From assembly GCA_965277625.1 (NCBI GenBank), contig OZ255827.1, positions 1,364,001 to 1,428,000 of the forward strand: DNA of 64,000 bases, read 5' to 3'. Source of the DNA: G965195345 sp965277625. GTDB taxonomy: Bacteria; Pseudomonadota; Gammaproteobacteria; CAKMZV01. The translations under genes were made by a program, and so were the position numbers. Below, in pieces: positions 8,534 to 16,506 of this stretch; the first letter of the stretch is position 1, and every line of letters starts with the position of its first letter. The notes beneath the pieces were generated by a model that was not told the origin of the DNA, made no database searches, and was given only the letters and a program-made list of their open reading frames with translations.

Positions 8534-10177
8534 ATGACTCATTTTTCTTTCAGGGCGGAAACCCTTAGTTTTGCTAATATCACCAAAGACATAACCACCT
8601 CTTTACATATCCCACAAAACCAAAGAGGGTATTCTTGGGATAAAAAGCCCATATCAAAATTGATTGAGGATATAAACGAAGCTATTGAGTGCAACGACAA
8701 AGAATTTTTCATTGGACCAGTAACTTTTCAAATAAAAAATAATTCTGAACATAGCTATGAGGTTATTGACGGCCAACAGAGGCTCACAACTCTTTCATTA
8801 ATTGAGTATTTTCTTTCAAAAAAAACCAAACAGCCCCAGCTCCCTAAACCTCTCATTAAATTTAGACGCGATGACGACCGAGCGACTTATTTAGATATTA
8901 TGGGTATAGAAGCAACACACAGCAAAACAAAACTGACCGATGCCTACACAACTATTAAGAAGCTATTTCAGGATTTCAACGACACGCAATATGAAGAATT
9001 CTTAGAGTATTTGCATAATCATGTCATTTTTATTGTTATTATTTGTGAAAATGAAGATATATCCTATAAAATTTTTGAGAGCCTAAACGATCGAGGCATG
9101 CAACTGTCACCGGTTGATTTGATAAGAAACTATCTTTTTTCAAACCTTAGCGCGTCTAATTTAGAGCAAACATATAAAGCATGGGACGATCTATACAAAA
9201 CCCTTAAGTCCGTATTAAATAACACAGATGTTGATAAACATATTCAACAATTATTAGCCATAAAACTCAATCTTATAAAAAATAAATGGCTGGAAACAAA
9301 ATCTTTGTTTCCAGAATTGAAAGATTACATTAACGGGCAAGAGATCAGTACAAAACAGTTTCTTGATATAGCTTGCTCCGACCAGTCAAGTAGCGCTTAT
9401 ATTAGGACCCGTAATTCATCAGATTTACGTAATTCAATGCCGCAATTACAATTAGTCATGAATGATTGTGTCAAACGCTATAAAGTAGTTCAACCTCTAT
9501 GTTATGTTATGTTTTACAAAAATTTTGACACACCAACTGTAATCAAAATATTGGAGAATGTCAGAGCATTAATTAAAAGAACTTTAATACTGGGCAAACT
9601 GCCTGTTCAAAAATATGGGGTACTGCTGACAAGTATAGCCTCCCAAATTTATAATGAAGCTGTTAAAGAATCAGATGCTCTGGCTTATGTCAATAATAGA
9701 TTAAGAACTCATAATGGGCCAGAAGCCTCAAATTTAAAATTTATTATGGATGATCCATTGTTTATTGAACAGGTGTCTGCTCTACCAAGCATTGATGAGG
9801 GTAAAGCAAAAGAAATCTTTTGGGCTTTTTACAACTATTCTAAAGGGGTTAATGACGTTACATTAAAACCTTCTTCGGACATACATATAGAACACATTCT
9901 GCCAAAAAAATTACCAGAAAATGGATGGGGAGAATTTACTGAGAACCAACATAAAAATTATTTTCAACGCCTCGGGAATTTAATACTTCTTGATGGGAAT
10001 AATACTAGTGAAGACACTCAGAAATATTATGTTGAAAAAAAAATGAACTTTAAAAATTCACAATATTTCAACATTGCGTTGTTAGATGATAGTAATGATT
10101 GGAATACTCAATCCATCAATGTGCGACAAAGACGTATTGCTGAACAGATGGTTCAAGTTTGGAACATACAAGATTGA
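8534..10177 (+). CDS. DUF262/DUF1524 protein, SspE/GmrSD-like
   Basis: Probable effector of a DNA-modification-linked defence system. The N-terminal DUF262 half has QRGYSWDK (residues ~29-36), the FFIGP turn and the signature DGQQRLTTL near residue 80, followed by FESLNDRGMQLSPVDLIRNYL. The C-terminal DUF1524 half has the HNH-like IEHILPKKL and LGNLILLDGNNTS motifs. GmrSD and SspE share this architecture; SspE couples a DGQQR-containing NTPase domain to DNA nicking in phosphorothioate-based immunity. It follows the DndC-like gene by 20 bases. Its stop is one base from the stop of the convergent ATPase gene. A decayed copy of its last 33 codons is found at 11979-12080. Confidence 0.85.
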   Translation: MTHFSFRAETLSFANITKDITTSLHIPQNQRGYSWDKKPISKLIEDINEAIECNDKEFFIGPVTFQIKNNSEHSYEVIDGQQRLTTLSLIEYFLSKKTKQPQLPKPLIKFRRDDDRATYLDIMGIEATHSKTKLTDAYTTIKKLFQDFNDTQYEEFLEYLHNHVIFIVIICENEDISYKIFESLNDRGMQLSPVDLIRNYLFSNLSASNLEQTYKAWDDLYKTLKSVLNNTDVDKHIQQLLAIKLNLIKNKWLETKSLFPELKDYINGQEISTKQFLDIACSDQSSSAYIRTRNSSDLRNSMPQLQLVMNDCVKRYKVVQPLCYVMFYKNFDTPTVIKILENVRALIKRTLILGKLPVQKYGVLLTSIASQIYNEAVKESDALAYVNNRLRTHNGPEASNLKFIMDDPLFIEQVSALPSIDEGKAKEIFWAFYNYSKGVNDVTLKPSSDIHIEHILPKKLPENGWGEFTENQHKNYFQRLGNLILLDGNNTSEDTQKYYVEKKMNFKNSQYFNIALLDDSNDWNTQSINVRQRRIAEQMVQVWNIQD

Positions 10178-10178
10178 T

Positions 10179-11726
10179 TTAGTCATTCTTTTTTCCATAA
10201 ACAGTAATGAAGGTAATGATAAATTCCTCTAAATTATTGAAATCAATTATTAATTGGAGTCCATCACCTTTGTATAATTCGGGTGAATGTTTCGCTGCAT
10301 TCCCATATTTATGAATGTCCTCTAAAGAAATTGTGACTGCTTTTTTATCAATTTTATACTTCAACTCAGTTTTGTTAGTATTTAGGGGACTGCTTTTGTC
10401 ATTCAAAAGATCTTTGTAATAATTTGCAAAATTTTTCTGACTCCTACTAGGATCGCGTTTTTTATCTAAATAGGATAAGCATTCTAAAAATGACCAAGCA
10501 CCAGCATACATAAGTACAGGATGTCGTTTTAAAGAAACGACACGCAATGATTTATAAAGTTTAGTTAATTTATCATACCCATTTAGTGCATTTATAATCC
10601 TCTTAGATTTGTTGATCCGTGTACGCGAACCAATATTTTCATCTTTACTTGTGTCCGTTTCCTCATCTGTGTTTTCACCTACATTACCACTAGATAAGTT
10701 CGAACTCTCAACGGTTTTCTTTTGTTTTGCAAGAGTCAATAAATCTTTCATCCACTTTTGACCTGCTAGGTGCACATATAATGATTCCAAATTTGCAGAA
10801 AATCCAGTTTTTTCTGCATTTATGTTAAAATCATCCAGATGAAGTTCGCCGTATAATCTATGTCTTTCCTTCCCTGTACTTGTATAAATCTCTCTCGGTA
10901 AATTTTTATCAATTGAATTGCCTAATATCAGTCTATTACATCTAAATAATCTTATTCCTGGCTGAGTTGTTGAACCATTTTTCATAACGCTGAAAAAACT
11001 TTGGATCCTCTTATCTTCAAATTGAAAATCAATTTCTTTGAAAGTAAGGGATTCCTCATTCTCAGGTTGTAAAAAATGATTAGCGGGGTCTAACTTGAGT
11101 TCTTTATCTTTATCTTCATCTCTCTCTCTATACATAACAGTTAAAGATAGAAATTTACATTTCATATAAGTCTGCTTCAAGACGGGCAAGACTTTTGATG
11201 CAAGATAATTTATTGAACAATCTCTATCAGTATTTTTAATACTGATTTTAGTAAAATGTGCATTTTCATCTTCTTCACCAGTTGAAATGGGAATTTCTCC
11301 CGAATTATCTTTCAAAAATTTATCTAAATCAAAATTCACAATTAAGAGTTTTTTTGAGCCTCGACACGTTGTCTCTAACTTCCATGTTTTCGACAACCAA
11401 TTTGCTGCAAGCTTCATACCAATACCATGTGTACCTAATGAATTTTTACGCTCTGAAGGTCTTCGTATATTTACATATTTAAAGGCATTTATTATTGCTT
11501 CAATATCCATGCCTTTTGCATAGTCCATAATGATGATATCCTTCTTTTCAGGATCGATTTGAATATCTACTTGTAGTTTTTCTAGGTTCTTTTGGTTGGC
11601 TGGCCATCCATATGATTGTAATGAATTATCTATAAACTCAGCTAAGGCCGCAGCTACAGTAAATGTTTGTTCTCTTTGCAATTTATACGGTCTGAGACCA
11701 AGACTCATGTTAACATTTTCAGTCAT
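10179..11726 (-). CDS. GHKL (MORC/MutL-like) ATPase, copy 1
   Basis: Predicted ATPase with the GHKL fold shared by MutL, Hsp90, gyrase B and MORC proteins; prokaryotic MORC-like members are known from restriction-modification neighbourhoods. Motif N1 is in AEFIDNS (E30, D33, N34). Motif N2 reads DYAKGM (D68, G72) rather than the usual DNGxG. Motif N3 is GTHGIGMK (98-105). The middle part (RLILGNSIDKN, LYGELHLD, EKTGF) suits an S5-like transducer domain. The C-terminal ~120 residues contain YAGAWSFLECLSYLD and GNAAKHS, a helical domain I do not recognise. The ATG at 11726 has only a weak ribosome-binding site. It is convergent with the DUF262 gene and paralogous to the gene at 12082-13599. Function beyond an ATPase is unknown. 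Confidence 0.8.
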   Translation of the reverse strand: MTENVNMSLGLRPYKLQREQTFTVAAALAEFIDNSLQSYGWPANQKNLEKLQVDIQIDPEKKDIIIMDYAKGMDIEAIINAFKYVNIRRPSERKNSLGTHGIGMKLAANWLSKTWKLETTCRGSKKLLIVNFDLDKFLKDNSGEIPISTGEEDENAHFTKISIKNTDRDCSINYLASKVLPVLKQTYMKCKFLSLTVMYRERDEDKDKELKLDPANHFLQPENEESLTFKEIDFQFEDKRIQSFFSVMKNGSTTQPGIRLFRCNRLILGNSIDKNLPREIYTSTGKERHRLYGELHLDDFNINAEKTGFSANLESLYVHLAGQKWMKDLLTLAKQKKTVESSNLSSGNVGENTDEETDTSKDENIGSRTRINKSKRIINALNGYDKLTKLYKSLRVVSLKRHPVLMYAGAWSFLECLSYLDKKRDPSRSQKNFANYYKDLLNDKSSPLNTNKTELKYKIDKKAVTISLEDIHKYGNAAKHSPELYKGDGLQLIIDFNNLEEFIITFITVYGKKND

Positions 11727-11775
11727 GGGGGATTTGATGGTTGTTTTAAATTTTGTATATTGATGAAATTTCTAA

Positions 11776-11822
11776 ATTATTCTAATTCAATCCCGTCGAA
11801 ATTGCTGTAAAACTAAAACATC
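11776..11822 (-). promoter_or_regulatory. Conserved block upstream of ATPase copy 1
   Basis: A 47-base block about 50 bases upstream of the start codon that aligns without gaps to 13639-13685, upstream of the second ATPase. On the plus strand the shared ends are TTCTAATTCAAT and AAAACTAAAACATC. Conservation of non-coding sequence after the rest has diverged suggests a promoter or operator. I could not assign clear -35 and -10 boxes. Confidence 0.45.
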
Positions 11823-11950
11823 GATGTCTTAGCTCCTTTTAGCTAAATTTAGCATATTAGTTGATGCTTTCAAAGTCTCAGGGATTTGATATTACTTTAT
11901 GAAAAATTTCTATAAGGTCACTAATAATCTTAGGCGAAAAATAATACGAC

Positions 11951-12080
11951 TTATAGAAAATTATATTAATACAAAGTTGCGTTGTTGGATGATTGCAAAG
12001 GTTGGAACACTATATTGTCTTGTATGAGATTAATACGTATTGCTCAACTGATGGTTCAAGTATGGAACATTCAAGATTGA
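11951..12080 (+). pseudogene. Remnant of a second DUF262/DUF1524 gene (3' end only)
   Basis: Bases 11979-12080 translate without a stop to 33 residues beginning ALLDD and ending MVQVWNIQD. They align gap-free to the final 33 residues of the DUF262 protein, which begin ALLDDSNDWNTQS and end MVQVWNIQD. Just upstream the frame meets a TAA where the intact gene has CAA, and similarity fades by about 11950. The stop is again one base from the convergent ATPase stop. It is a leftover of the duplication, not an active gene. Confidence 0.8.
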
Positions 12081-12081
12081 T

Positions 12082-13599
12082 TTAGTCATTCTTTTCTCTA
12101 CAAACAGTAATAAAGGTAATGATAAAATCCTCTAAAACATTGAAATCAATTATTAATTGGGTAGCATCACCTCTGTATGAATCAAGCGAATGTTTCGCTG
12201 CATTACCACGCATATGAATTTCATCTAAAGCACTTATAACTTCTTTTTTATTGCTTCTCTTTAACTCAACTTTTTTATTGTTTAACAGGCCTTTGTAAAA
12301 TGATGAAAAGTTACTATTGTTTTTGTTGTTAGGATTCCGATTTGAATCAAGATAAGATAGGCATTCAAAAAATGACCAAGCACCAGCGTACATCAAAGCC
12401 GATCTTTTTTTTAAAGAAGTGTTGCATAACGATTCATATAAATTCTTTAATTTGTCATAGCTCTTTAGTGCATTTGCAATGTCTTTTGATCTTTCAATTT
12501 TATTAGATTGAGCCGCATTACCACCAGTCAATTTCAACTCATTCTTGCTTTGAGGATAATTTTTGGCTTGACGTATAAAGCTACTCATCCATTCTTGATC
12601 TTCAAGTTTTTTATACAAAATTTCCAAAACTTCAGTAAATCCAGTTTTTTGTGAATTTATGGCAAGACCATCTAGATGGAGTTCACCATATAACCTATTC
12701 TTAACTAGATTGTTCTTATAAATATTCCCAGGTTGGTTTTTATCAATAGAGTTTCCTAAAATTAATCGATTTCGTCTATACAATCTTAATCCTGGTTGTT
12801 TTGTTGAACCAGGTTTCATGACTCTGAAAAAACCCCGAACTGTTGTATCCTTAAAAGTCAGTTCTACTTTTCTTTCCCAACTTCTACTAATTGAATTTGA
12901 TTTGAGTTTTTTTTTAGAATCAAATTCAGGGGAAACCAGAGTTTCATTAGGTTCTGTGAAATTTTTATCGGGATCTGATTCAACTTTTGTACCATCGTGA
13001 TTTATAGAAAGCTCTAAATCCTTATGTTTAAAATAAGTTTGCTCTAAAATGGGTACAACATTTGATTTAAAATATTCTTCTGAACAGTTCTTTTCAGTAT
13101 TATTAATAGTTATTTCAGTGAAGTGTAAATCTTTATGAATTGTCCTAGATTTAACTTCAACCTGTCCATTGGTGTTATTTACAATCTCATCGACATCAAA
13201 ATTCAAAGAGAAGCACTGGTTTGAACCACGACAAGTCGTTTCTAATGACCAAGTTTTTGAAAACCAAATAGCTGCTGTTTTCATACCAATGCCATATGTG
13301 CCTAAAGAATTGCTACTTTCATCTAAATTTCTTTTGTTTGCATATTTAATAGCGGCATCTAATTGGACTCTATTAATTCCTTTGGCATTGTCTTTAATGA
13401 CGATTGTCTTGTCTTGCGAATAAATATCAACACTAATTATTAGAGGTTCTTTATGTTTACCTCGGAGGGTTTTCTGCTCAGTATATGATTGTAGTGAATT
13501 GTCTATAAACTCAGCCAAAGCTGCTGCTTCTGTAAAAGGATGGCGTGTAAGCACCTCATAAAGCTGCAGACTAGGAGTCGCGTCAATAAATTTAGTCAT
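12082..13599 (-). CDS. GHKL (MORC/MutL-like) ATPase, copy 2
   Basis: Paralogue of the 10179-11726 protein. The ATG at 13599 gives 505 residues and aligns residue for residue with the first copy through the first 39 positions; a TTG 30 bases upstream is in frame but less likely. Motif N1 is AEFIDNS, motif N2 is DNAKGIN (closer to the family norm than copy 1), and motif N3 is GTYGIGMK. RLILGNSIDKN, LYGELHLDG and KTGF in the middle, and YAGAWSFFECLSYLD and GNAAKHS at the end, are shared with copy 1. Central loops differ and an insert rich in Lys and Ser (near residue 200) is present only here. The copies have clearly diverged, so the duplication is not recent. Two related subunits could form a heterodimer, as GHKL ATPases act as dimers; that is inference. 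Confidence 0.8.
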   Translation of the reverse strand: MTKFIDATPSLQLYEVLTRHPFTEAAALAEFIDNSLQSYTEQKTLRGKHKEPLIISVDIYSQDKTIVIKDNAKGINRVQLDAAIKYANKRNLDESSNSLGTYGIGMKTAAIWFSKTWSLETTCRGSNQCFSLNFDVDEIVNNTNGQVEVKSRTIHKDLHFTEITINNTEKNCSEEYFKSNVVPILEQTYFKHKDLELSINHDGTKVESDPDKNFTEPNETLVSPEFDSKKKLKSNSISRSWERKVELTFKDTTVRGFFRVMKPGSTKQPGLRLYRRNRLILGNSIDKNQPGNIYKNNLVKNRLYGELHLDGLAINSQKTGFTEVLEILYKKLEDQEWMSSFIRQAKNYPQSKNELKLTGGNAAQSNKIERSKDIANALKSYDKLKNLYESLCNTSLKKRSALMYAGAWSFFECLSYLDSNRNPNNKNNSNFSSFYKGLLNNKKVELKRSNKKEVISALDEIHMRGNAAKHSLDSYRGDATQLIIDFNVLEDFIITFITVCREKND

Positions 13600-13638
13600 A
13601 AGAAAATATAATTTTTGGTTGGTTTTCAAAATTTAATA

Positions 13639-13685
13639 ATAATTCTAATTCAATAAAGGATAAATTGTTTTAAAACTAAAACATC
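13639..13685 (-). promoter_or_regulatory. Conserved block upstream of ATPase copy 2
   Basis: Gap-free counterpart of 11776-11822, about 40 bases upstream of the ATPase start. The same two sub-blocks are kept (TTCTAATTCAAT and AAAACTAAAACATC on the plus strand). Confidence 0.45.
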
Positions 13686-13728
13686 AGGATCCATTTGCAA
13701 GAATCAGGATGATACTCCTCAAGGTTAA

Positions 13729-14103
13729 TTATTTACCATCCCATTTGTACAAAGCAGCTCGCCTTACTTTAGAAATATAAGTTCGTCCATCCTTATGCAG
13801 CATTTCTCTCAACAATAGACCTGCAGCTTGACCTGCTACTGTTTTCGCACTCCCTTTAGATTTATTCAAAACTTTGGACTGATAATCATACAGATGTTGA
13901 AGAGGTGTATCTTTCCAATCTTTGTTTTTACCACCCATGAGATCACTCAATGAAAAATATTCGTCACTATTGTTTTTTGACCAATCATAAACAGCACCTT
14001 GTAGAAATGTTTTTATTGATTCTTTGATCTTTTCGTCTTTAAACCAACGTACCTGTCTTACTGAGACTTCCTCGTGTTTATTTGATAATAGTTTGATTGT
14101 CAT
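13729..14103 (-). CDS. Hypothetical 124-residue protein
   Basis: I do not recognise this protein. It is basic and hydrophilic with no membrane segment or signal peptide. It contains RQVRWFKDEKIKESIKTFLQGAVYDW, an SDLMGGKNKDW stretch, and a C-terminal KVRRAALYKWDGK that could contact nucleic acid. The ATG at 14103 is preceded by TTAGGAATATAAA, a fair ribosome-binding site. It lies between the second ATPase and the first UDG-like gene on the same strand, so it could belong to either group. An island-specific accessory protein is the best that can be said. Confidence 0.6.
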   Translation of the reverse strand: MTIKLLSNKHEEVSVRQVRWFKDEKIKESIKTFLQGAVYDWSKNNSDEYFSLSDLMGGKNKDWKDTPLQHLYDYQSKVLNKSKGSAKTVAGQAAGLLLREMLHKDGRTYISKVRRAALYKWDGK

Positions 14104-14207
14104 TTTATATTCCTAATAAAGAGTTAAAAAATATTACTAAACGGTTCTGTCTATTCTATTACATTTGTCTTGGATGATTCGTTGGGTAGAGGGTATAGGC
14201 GTAGTTG

Positions 14208-14816
14208 CTAAGTTGCGCTCAGCACCTTAGAAAATGCCTCTTTGCCATTGATGCCTTCGCTGGTTTTGTGAGTCCACCAACCACAGGAAGGATGGGCTAC
14301 GACATGGATCCGTGATTGGTCAAAGTTGAGTGCTTCAGATAGTGCTTTATGGGCTTTTTTAGAAAAGAAACAGAGGTGTCTGGGTTCAATGATTGTAATC
14401 ACTTGGTTGATTACATTTGCTGATTGTTCGATGTCAATGTCGTGAATTTTGAGACTTTTGCCATTGCCAATAGCGGGTCTTTGGAAAGCGTTCATAAAAG
14501 CGATGCTTTGGATGCCACTAAAATTTGAGTCTTTCAGTGCTTTATCAATTCTGCCAAACATGACACGTTTGCTTTTAGCATTTATGAAATCATTGACATC
14601 CAGTCTGGTGTTGGTACGGCGTATTTCATCTTCATTTAACGCGCTGTTATTGTTGTTATACCAGGCTTCAGGGTCTAGATTGGCGATGCTTTCCTTACTA
14701 AATGAATGACACTCTCCTAACAATAAAACGCGGGTTTTTGAGTACTCACTGCCGATGAATGGCATGTGTTGAGGGTATTGTTGATAGAAAGGGATATTCT
14801 TTATGGCTTTGTACAT
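14208..14816 (-). CDS. UDG-superfamily-like protein, paralogue 1
   Basis: One of three related proteins of ~200-210 residues in this island. The order of motifs resembles the uracil-DNA glycosylase superfamily: LLLGECHSF (motif A, where family 4/5 enzymes have GExPG), IAFMNAFQRPA (compare the usual N-x4-RP strand), IIEPRHLCFFSKKA, then VVAHPSCGWW (motif B, HPS). Histidine replaces the motif A proline, so activity on uracil is uncertain. A role in recognising a modified base is possible. It starts 17 bases after the MNT antitoxin gene and probably shares its transcript. No good ribosome-binding site is visible. The assignment rests on motif reading only. Confidence 0.6.
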   Translation of the reverse strand: MYKAIKNIPFYQQYPQHMPFIGSEYSKTRVLLLGECHSFSKESIANLDPEAWYNNNNSALNEDEIRRTNTRLDVNDFINAKSKRVMFGRIDKALKDSNFSGIQSIAFMNAFQRPAIGNGKSLKIHDIDIEQSANVINQVITIIEPRHLCFFSKKAHKALSEALNFDQSRIHVVAHPSCGWWTHKTSEGINGKEAFSKVLSAT

Positions 14817-14833
14817 GAATGCTCGTGAATGTT

Positions 14834-15175
14834 TTATCTACTCATCTTTAATTCATTTTGAGTAAACAATATTTTTGCCATATTTTCTATGTGTCTTTTT
14901 AAAGGTGGGTAGTTGATGTGATCATAAGCTTGTACGTCAACACTTACTCCAAGCATACTTTCATCAAAAAGCGTGTAGATTCTATCGACTGTTTCCTCTT
15001 CAATATTGCCGTATAAGACTAAATCTATATCCGAATAATCCTTGAATTCTCCAGACGCTCTGGAACCAAAAAGACATACTTTTTCAATCTTTGACCAATA
15101 TTGAATCAAGACTTTGGTAATGGTCTGTATTTCATTTCTACTTAAACCATGATCTTTAAAGGTTGCTGTTTTCAT
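14834..15175 (-). CDS. MNT-type nucleotidyltransferase antitoxin
   Basis: Minimal nucleotidyltransferase of the MntA type, which in studied pairs inactivates its HEPN partner by adding nucleotides to it. The active-site motif GSRASGEFKDYSDIDL (residues ~38-53) carries the GS and DxD residues. At 113 residues it is the usual length. Its start overlaps the HEPN gene by four bases (ATGA), as expected for a coupled toxin-antitoxin pair, with the HEPN gene first. Confidence 0.9.
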   Translation of the reverse strand: MKTATFKDHGLSRNEIQTITKVLIQYWSKIEKVCLFGSRASGEFKDYSDIDLVLYGNIEEETVDRIYTLFDESMLGVSVDVQAYDHINYPPLKRHIENMAKILFTQNELKMSR

Positions 15176-15597
15176 TGTTCGTTCTCGATTGACTCATCAA
15201 GTAGCCTTTCATAAAGTTGATCAAATAAGGACAAATGACTACGTTCAATGTTATCTATGACTTTTATAAAAGACGCCTTGTTATACACATGGCTCATTTT
15301 ATTTCGGTCATCTAAAGCATTCATCCAATCTTCCCTGCGAGTAATAACCTTAGCTTCAATAGCTGCAATGATGACGGCTTTAGGTGTAATTAATTCAAAA
15401 ACCACGCCATCATTTTCAAGATAATCTTTTAGGGTTTTCCAGGCCAATTGCCAAGCATACTCAAATCTTTGAATGACCCCTTCTTCTTCTAAGGCGGAAA
15501 GTTGTCTATCCTGTTTTAATTCTATGGCTTCGCGCAGTAAAGAAAATGCTCGTTTGTAATTATTAAAACGATATTGCCATCTGGATTTTTCTTGCAT
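15172..15597 (-). CDS. HEPN-family nucleotidyltransferase-substrate protein (HI0074-like toxin)
   Basis: Helical HEPN protein of the HI0074 family, partner of the adjacent MNT protein. The hallmark VIQRFEYAWQLAWKTLKDYL segment and the RNKMSH motif (R-x4-H, the HEPN RNase signature) are both present, followed by VYN. The ATG at 15597 is preferred because AAAAGGGATCAAATT precedes it and the family N-terminus fits. An upstream in-frame start at 15645 has no ribosome-binding site. The pair probably acts in abortive defence or as a stability module for the island. Confidence 0.88.
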   Translation of the reverse strand: MQEKSRWQYRFNNYKRAFSLLREAIELKQDRQLSALEEEGVIQRFEYAWQLAWKTLKDYLENDGVVFELITPKAVIIAAIEAKVITRREDWMNALDDRNKMSHVYNKASFIKVIDNIERSHLSLFDQLYERLLDESIENEQ

Positions 15598-15772
15598 AAT
15601 TTGATCCCTTTTCCATTTAATGCCGTTGAGAGCAAATGTTTTCATCAGTTATGAATGACCGTGTATGTAGTCAACATTTAATTGTGACAGTTTCGACTGA
15701 GCTTGTCAAAGCAAAATTGCAGGTTGGAGGATGCCAATTGATTGTTGTGACCATATTCCACTTCGTTCGGAC

Positions 15773-15792
15773 TCTCTCGTAAACGAGGGAGG
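15773..15792 (-). terminator. Hairpin downstream of UDG-like paralogue 2
   Basis: Read on the minus strand, CTCCCTCG and CGAGAGAG pair around TTTA with one mismatch, seven bases after the paralogue 2 stop. No T-run follows, so this may be an attenuating or mRNA-stabilising hairpin. The rest of the gap to the HEPN gene (15598-15772) shows no gene. Confidence 0.3.
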
Positions 15793-15799
15793 AAAAAGC

Positions 15800-16432
15800 T
15801 CAAAAGTTTTTTGCCTCTTCAAGCACTTTAAAAAATTCTTCTTTGCCATTGGTTCCTTTTAAGGTCTTTCTATGCCACCAATAACAAGTGGGATGAACGA
15901 CTGAATGGATCAGTGTTTGATCAAAATTGAGTTTTTTTGATAGTTTTTTATATGCTTTTCTTGAAACAAAGCACAGAATTTTGGGTTTAATAATACCAAT
16001 AACTTGGTTGATTACCTTTGCTGATTGTTTAATGTCAACACTCTCTGCTTCGATGCCTTCTCCCTTTCCACTAGCGGGTCTTTGAAAAGCGTTCATAAAA
16101 GCGATGTTTTGAATACCATCATCATAATTAGTCTCTCTCAGTGCTGTATCAATTTTATAGAACATGGCACGTCTGCTTGTTGTTTCTTTAAAATTTTCCA
16201 CAACCAGGCGAGTATTAGTCCAACGGATTTGATCATCATCTAGGGCAGTTTTATCGTTTTTATACCATTCTTCATGGCGTGTTTTTTGCCGTTCATCTTT
16301 TACAAAAAAATGACTCTCGCCAAACAATAAAATGCCTGTTTTGGAATAATCATCACCGATAAAAGGTAAGTATTGATCGTATTGTTTATAAAATTGAATC
16401 TTCTTTAACTTTCTGTCATATTTATTATCCAT
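15800..16432 (-). CDS. UDG-superfamily-like protein, paralogue 2
   Basis: Second of the three paralogues, 210 residues. Motifs in order: LPFIGDDYSKTGILLFGESHFF, WTNTRLVVENF, IAFMNAFQRPASGKGEG, VINQVIGIIKPKILCFVSRKA, and VVHPTCYWW. The HPT in place of HPS keeps the histidine. The ATG has a clear CAGGAG ribosome-binding site six bases upstream. Closest in sequence to paralogue 3, judging by the shared GESHFF and LVV-NFKET-SRRAMF block. Function unknown; glycosylase-like fold inferred from motif order. Confidence 0.6.
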   Translation of the reverse strand: MDNKYDRKLKKIQFYKQYDQYLPFIGDDYSKTGILLFGESHFFVKDERQKTRHEEWYKNDKTALDDDQIRWTNTRLVVENFKETTSRRAMFYKIDTALRETNYDDGIQNIAFMNAFQRPASGKGEGIEAESVDIKQSAKVINQVIGIIKPKILCFVSRKAYKKLSKKLNFDQTLIHSVVHPTCYWWHRKTLKGTNGKEEFFKVLEEAKNF

Positions 16433-16506
16433 AACTACTCCTGAATTACATTTTTCTCATTTTAATGAAGGTTATCTGTACCGTACCAGACTCTCCCAGG
16501 TGTAAG

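Larger units (their letters stand above)
10076..11822. repeat. Tandem segmental duplication, copy A
   Basis: Left copy of a unit of about 1.7 kb repeated in direct orientation with a period near 1.9 kb. It comprises the last codons of the DUF262 gene, the convergent GHKL ATPase gene and its upstream block. The copies share a one-base stop-to-stop junction and ATPases of equal length when the second starts are aligned. Sequence identity is high at the two ends and moderate inside the gene. Confidence 0.8.
11979..13685. repeat. Tandem segmental duplication, copy B
   Basis: Right copy of the unit described at 10076-11822. It holds the decayed DUF262 tail, the second ATPase gene and its 47-base upstream block in the same arrangement. 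The main loss relative to copy A is the body of the DUF262 gene. Confidence 0.8.

Noticed and set aside
15680..15705. Sequence near TTTCGACTGAGCTTGTCAAAG resembling a common extragenic repeat
   Set aside because: Only one copy is seen in the window and no inverted partner, so a repeat element cannot be supported.
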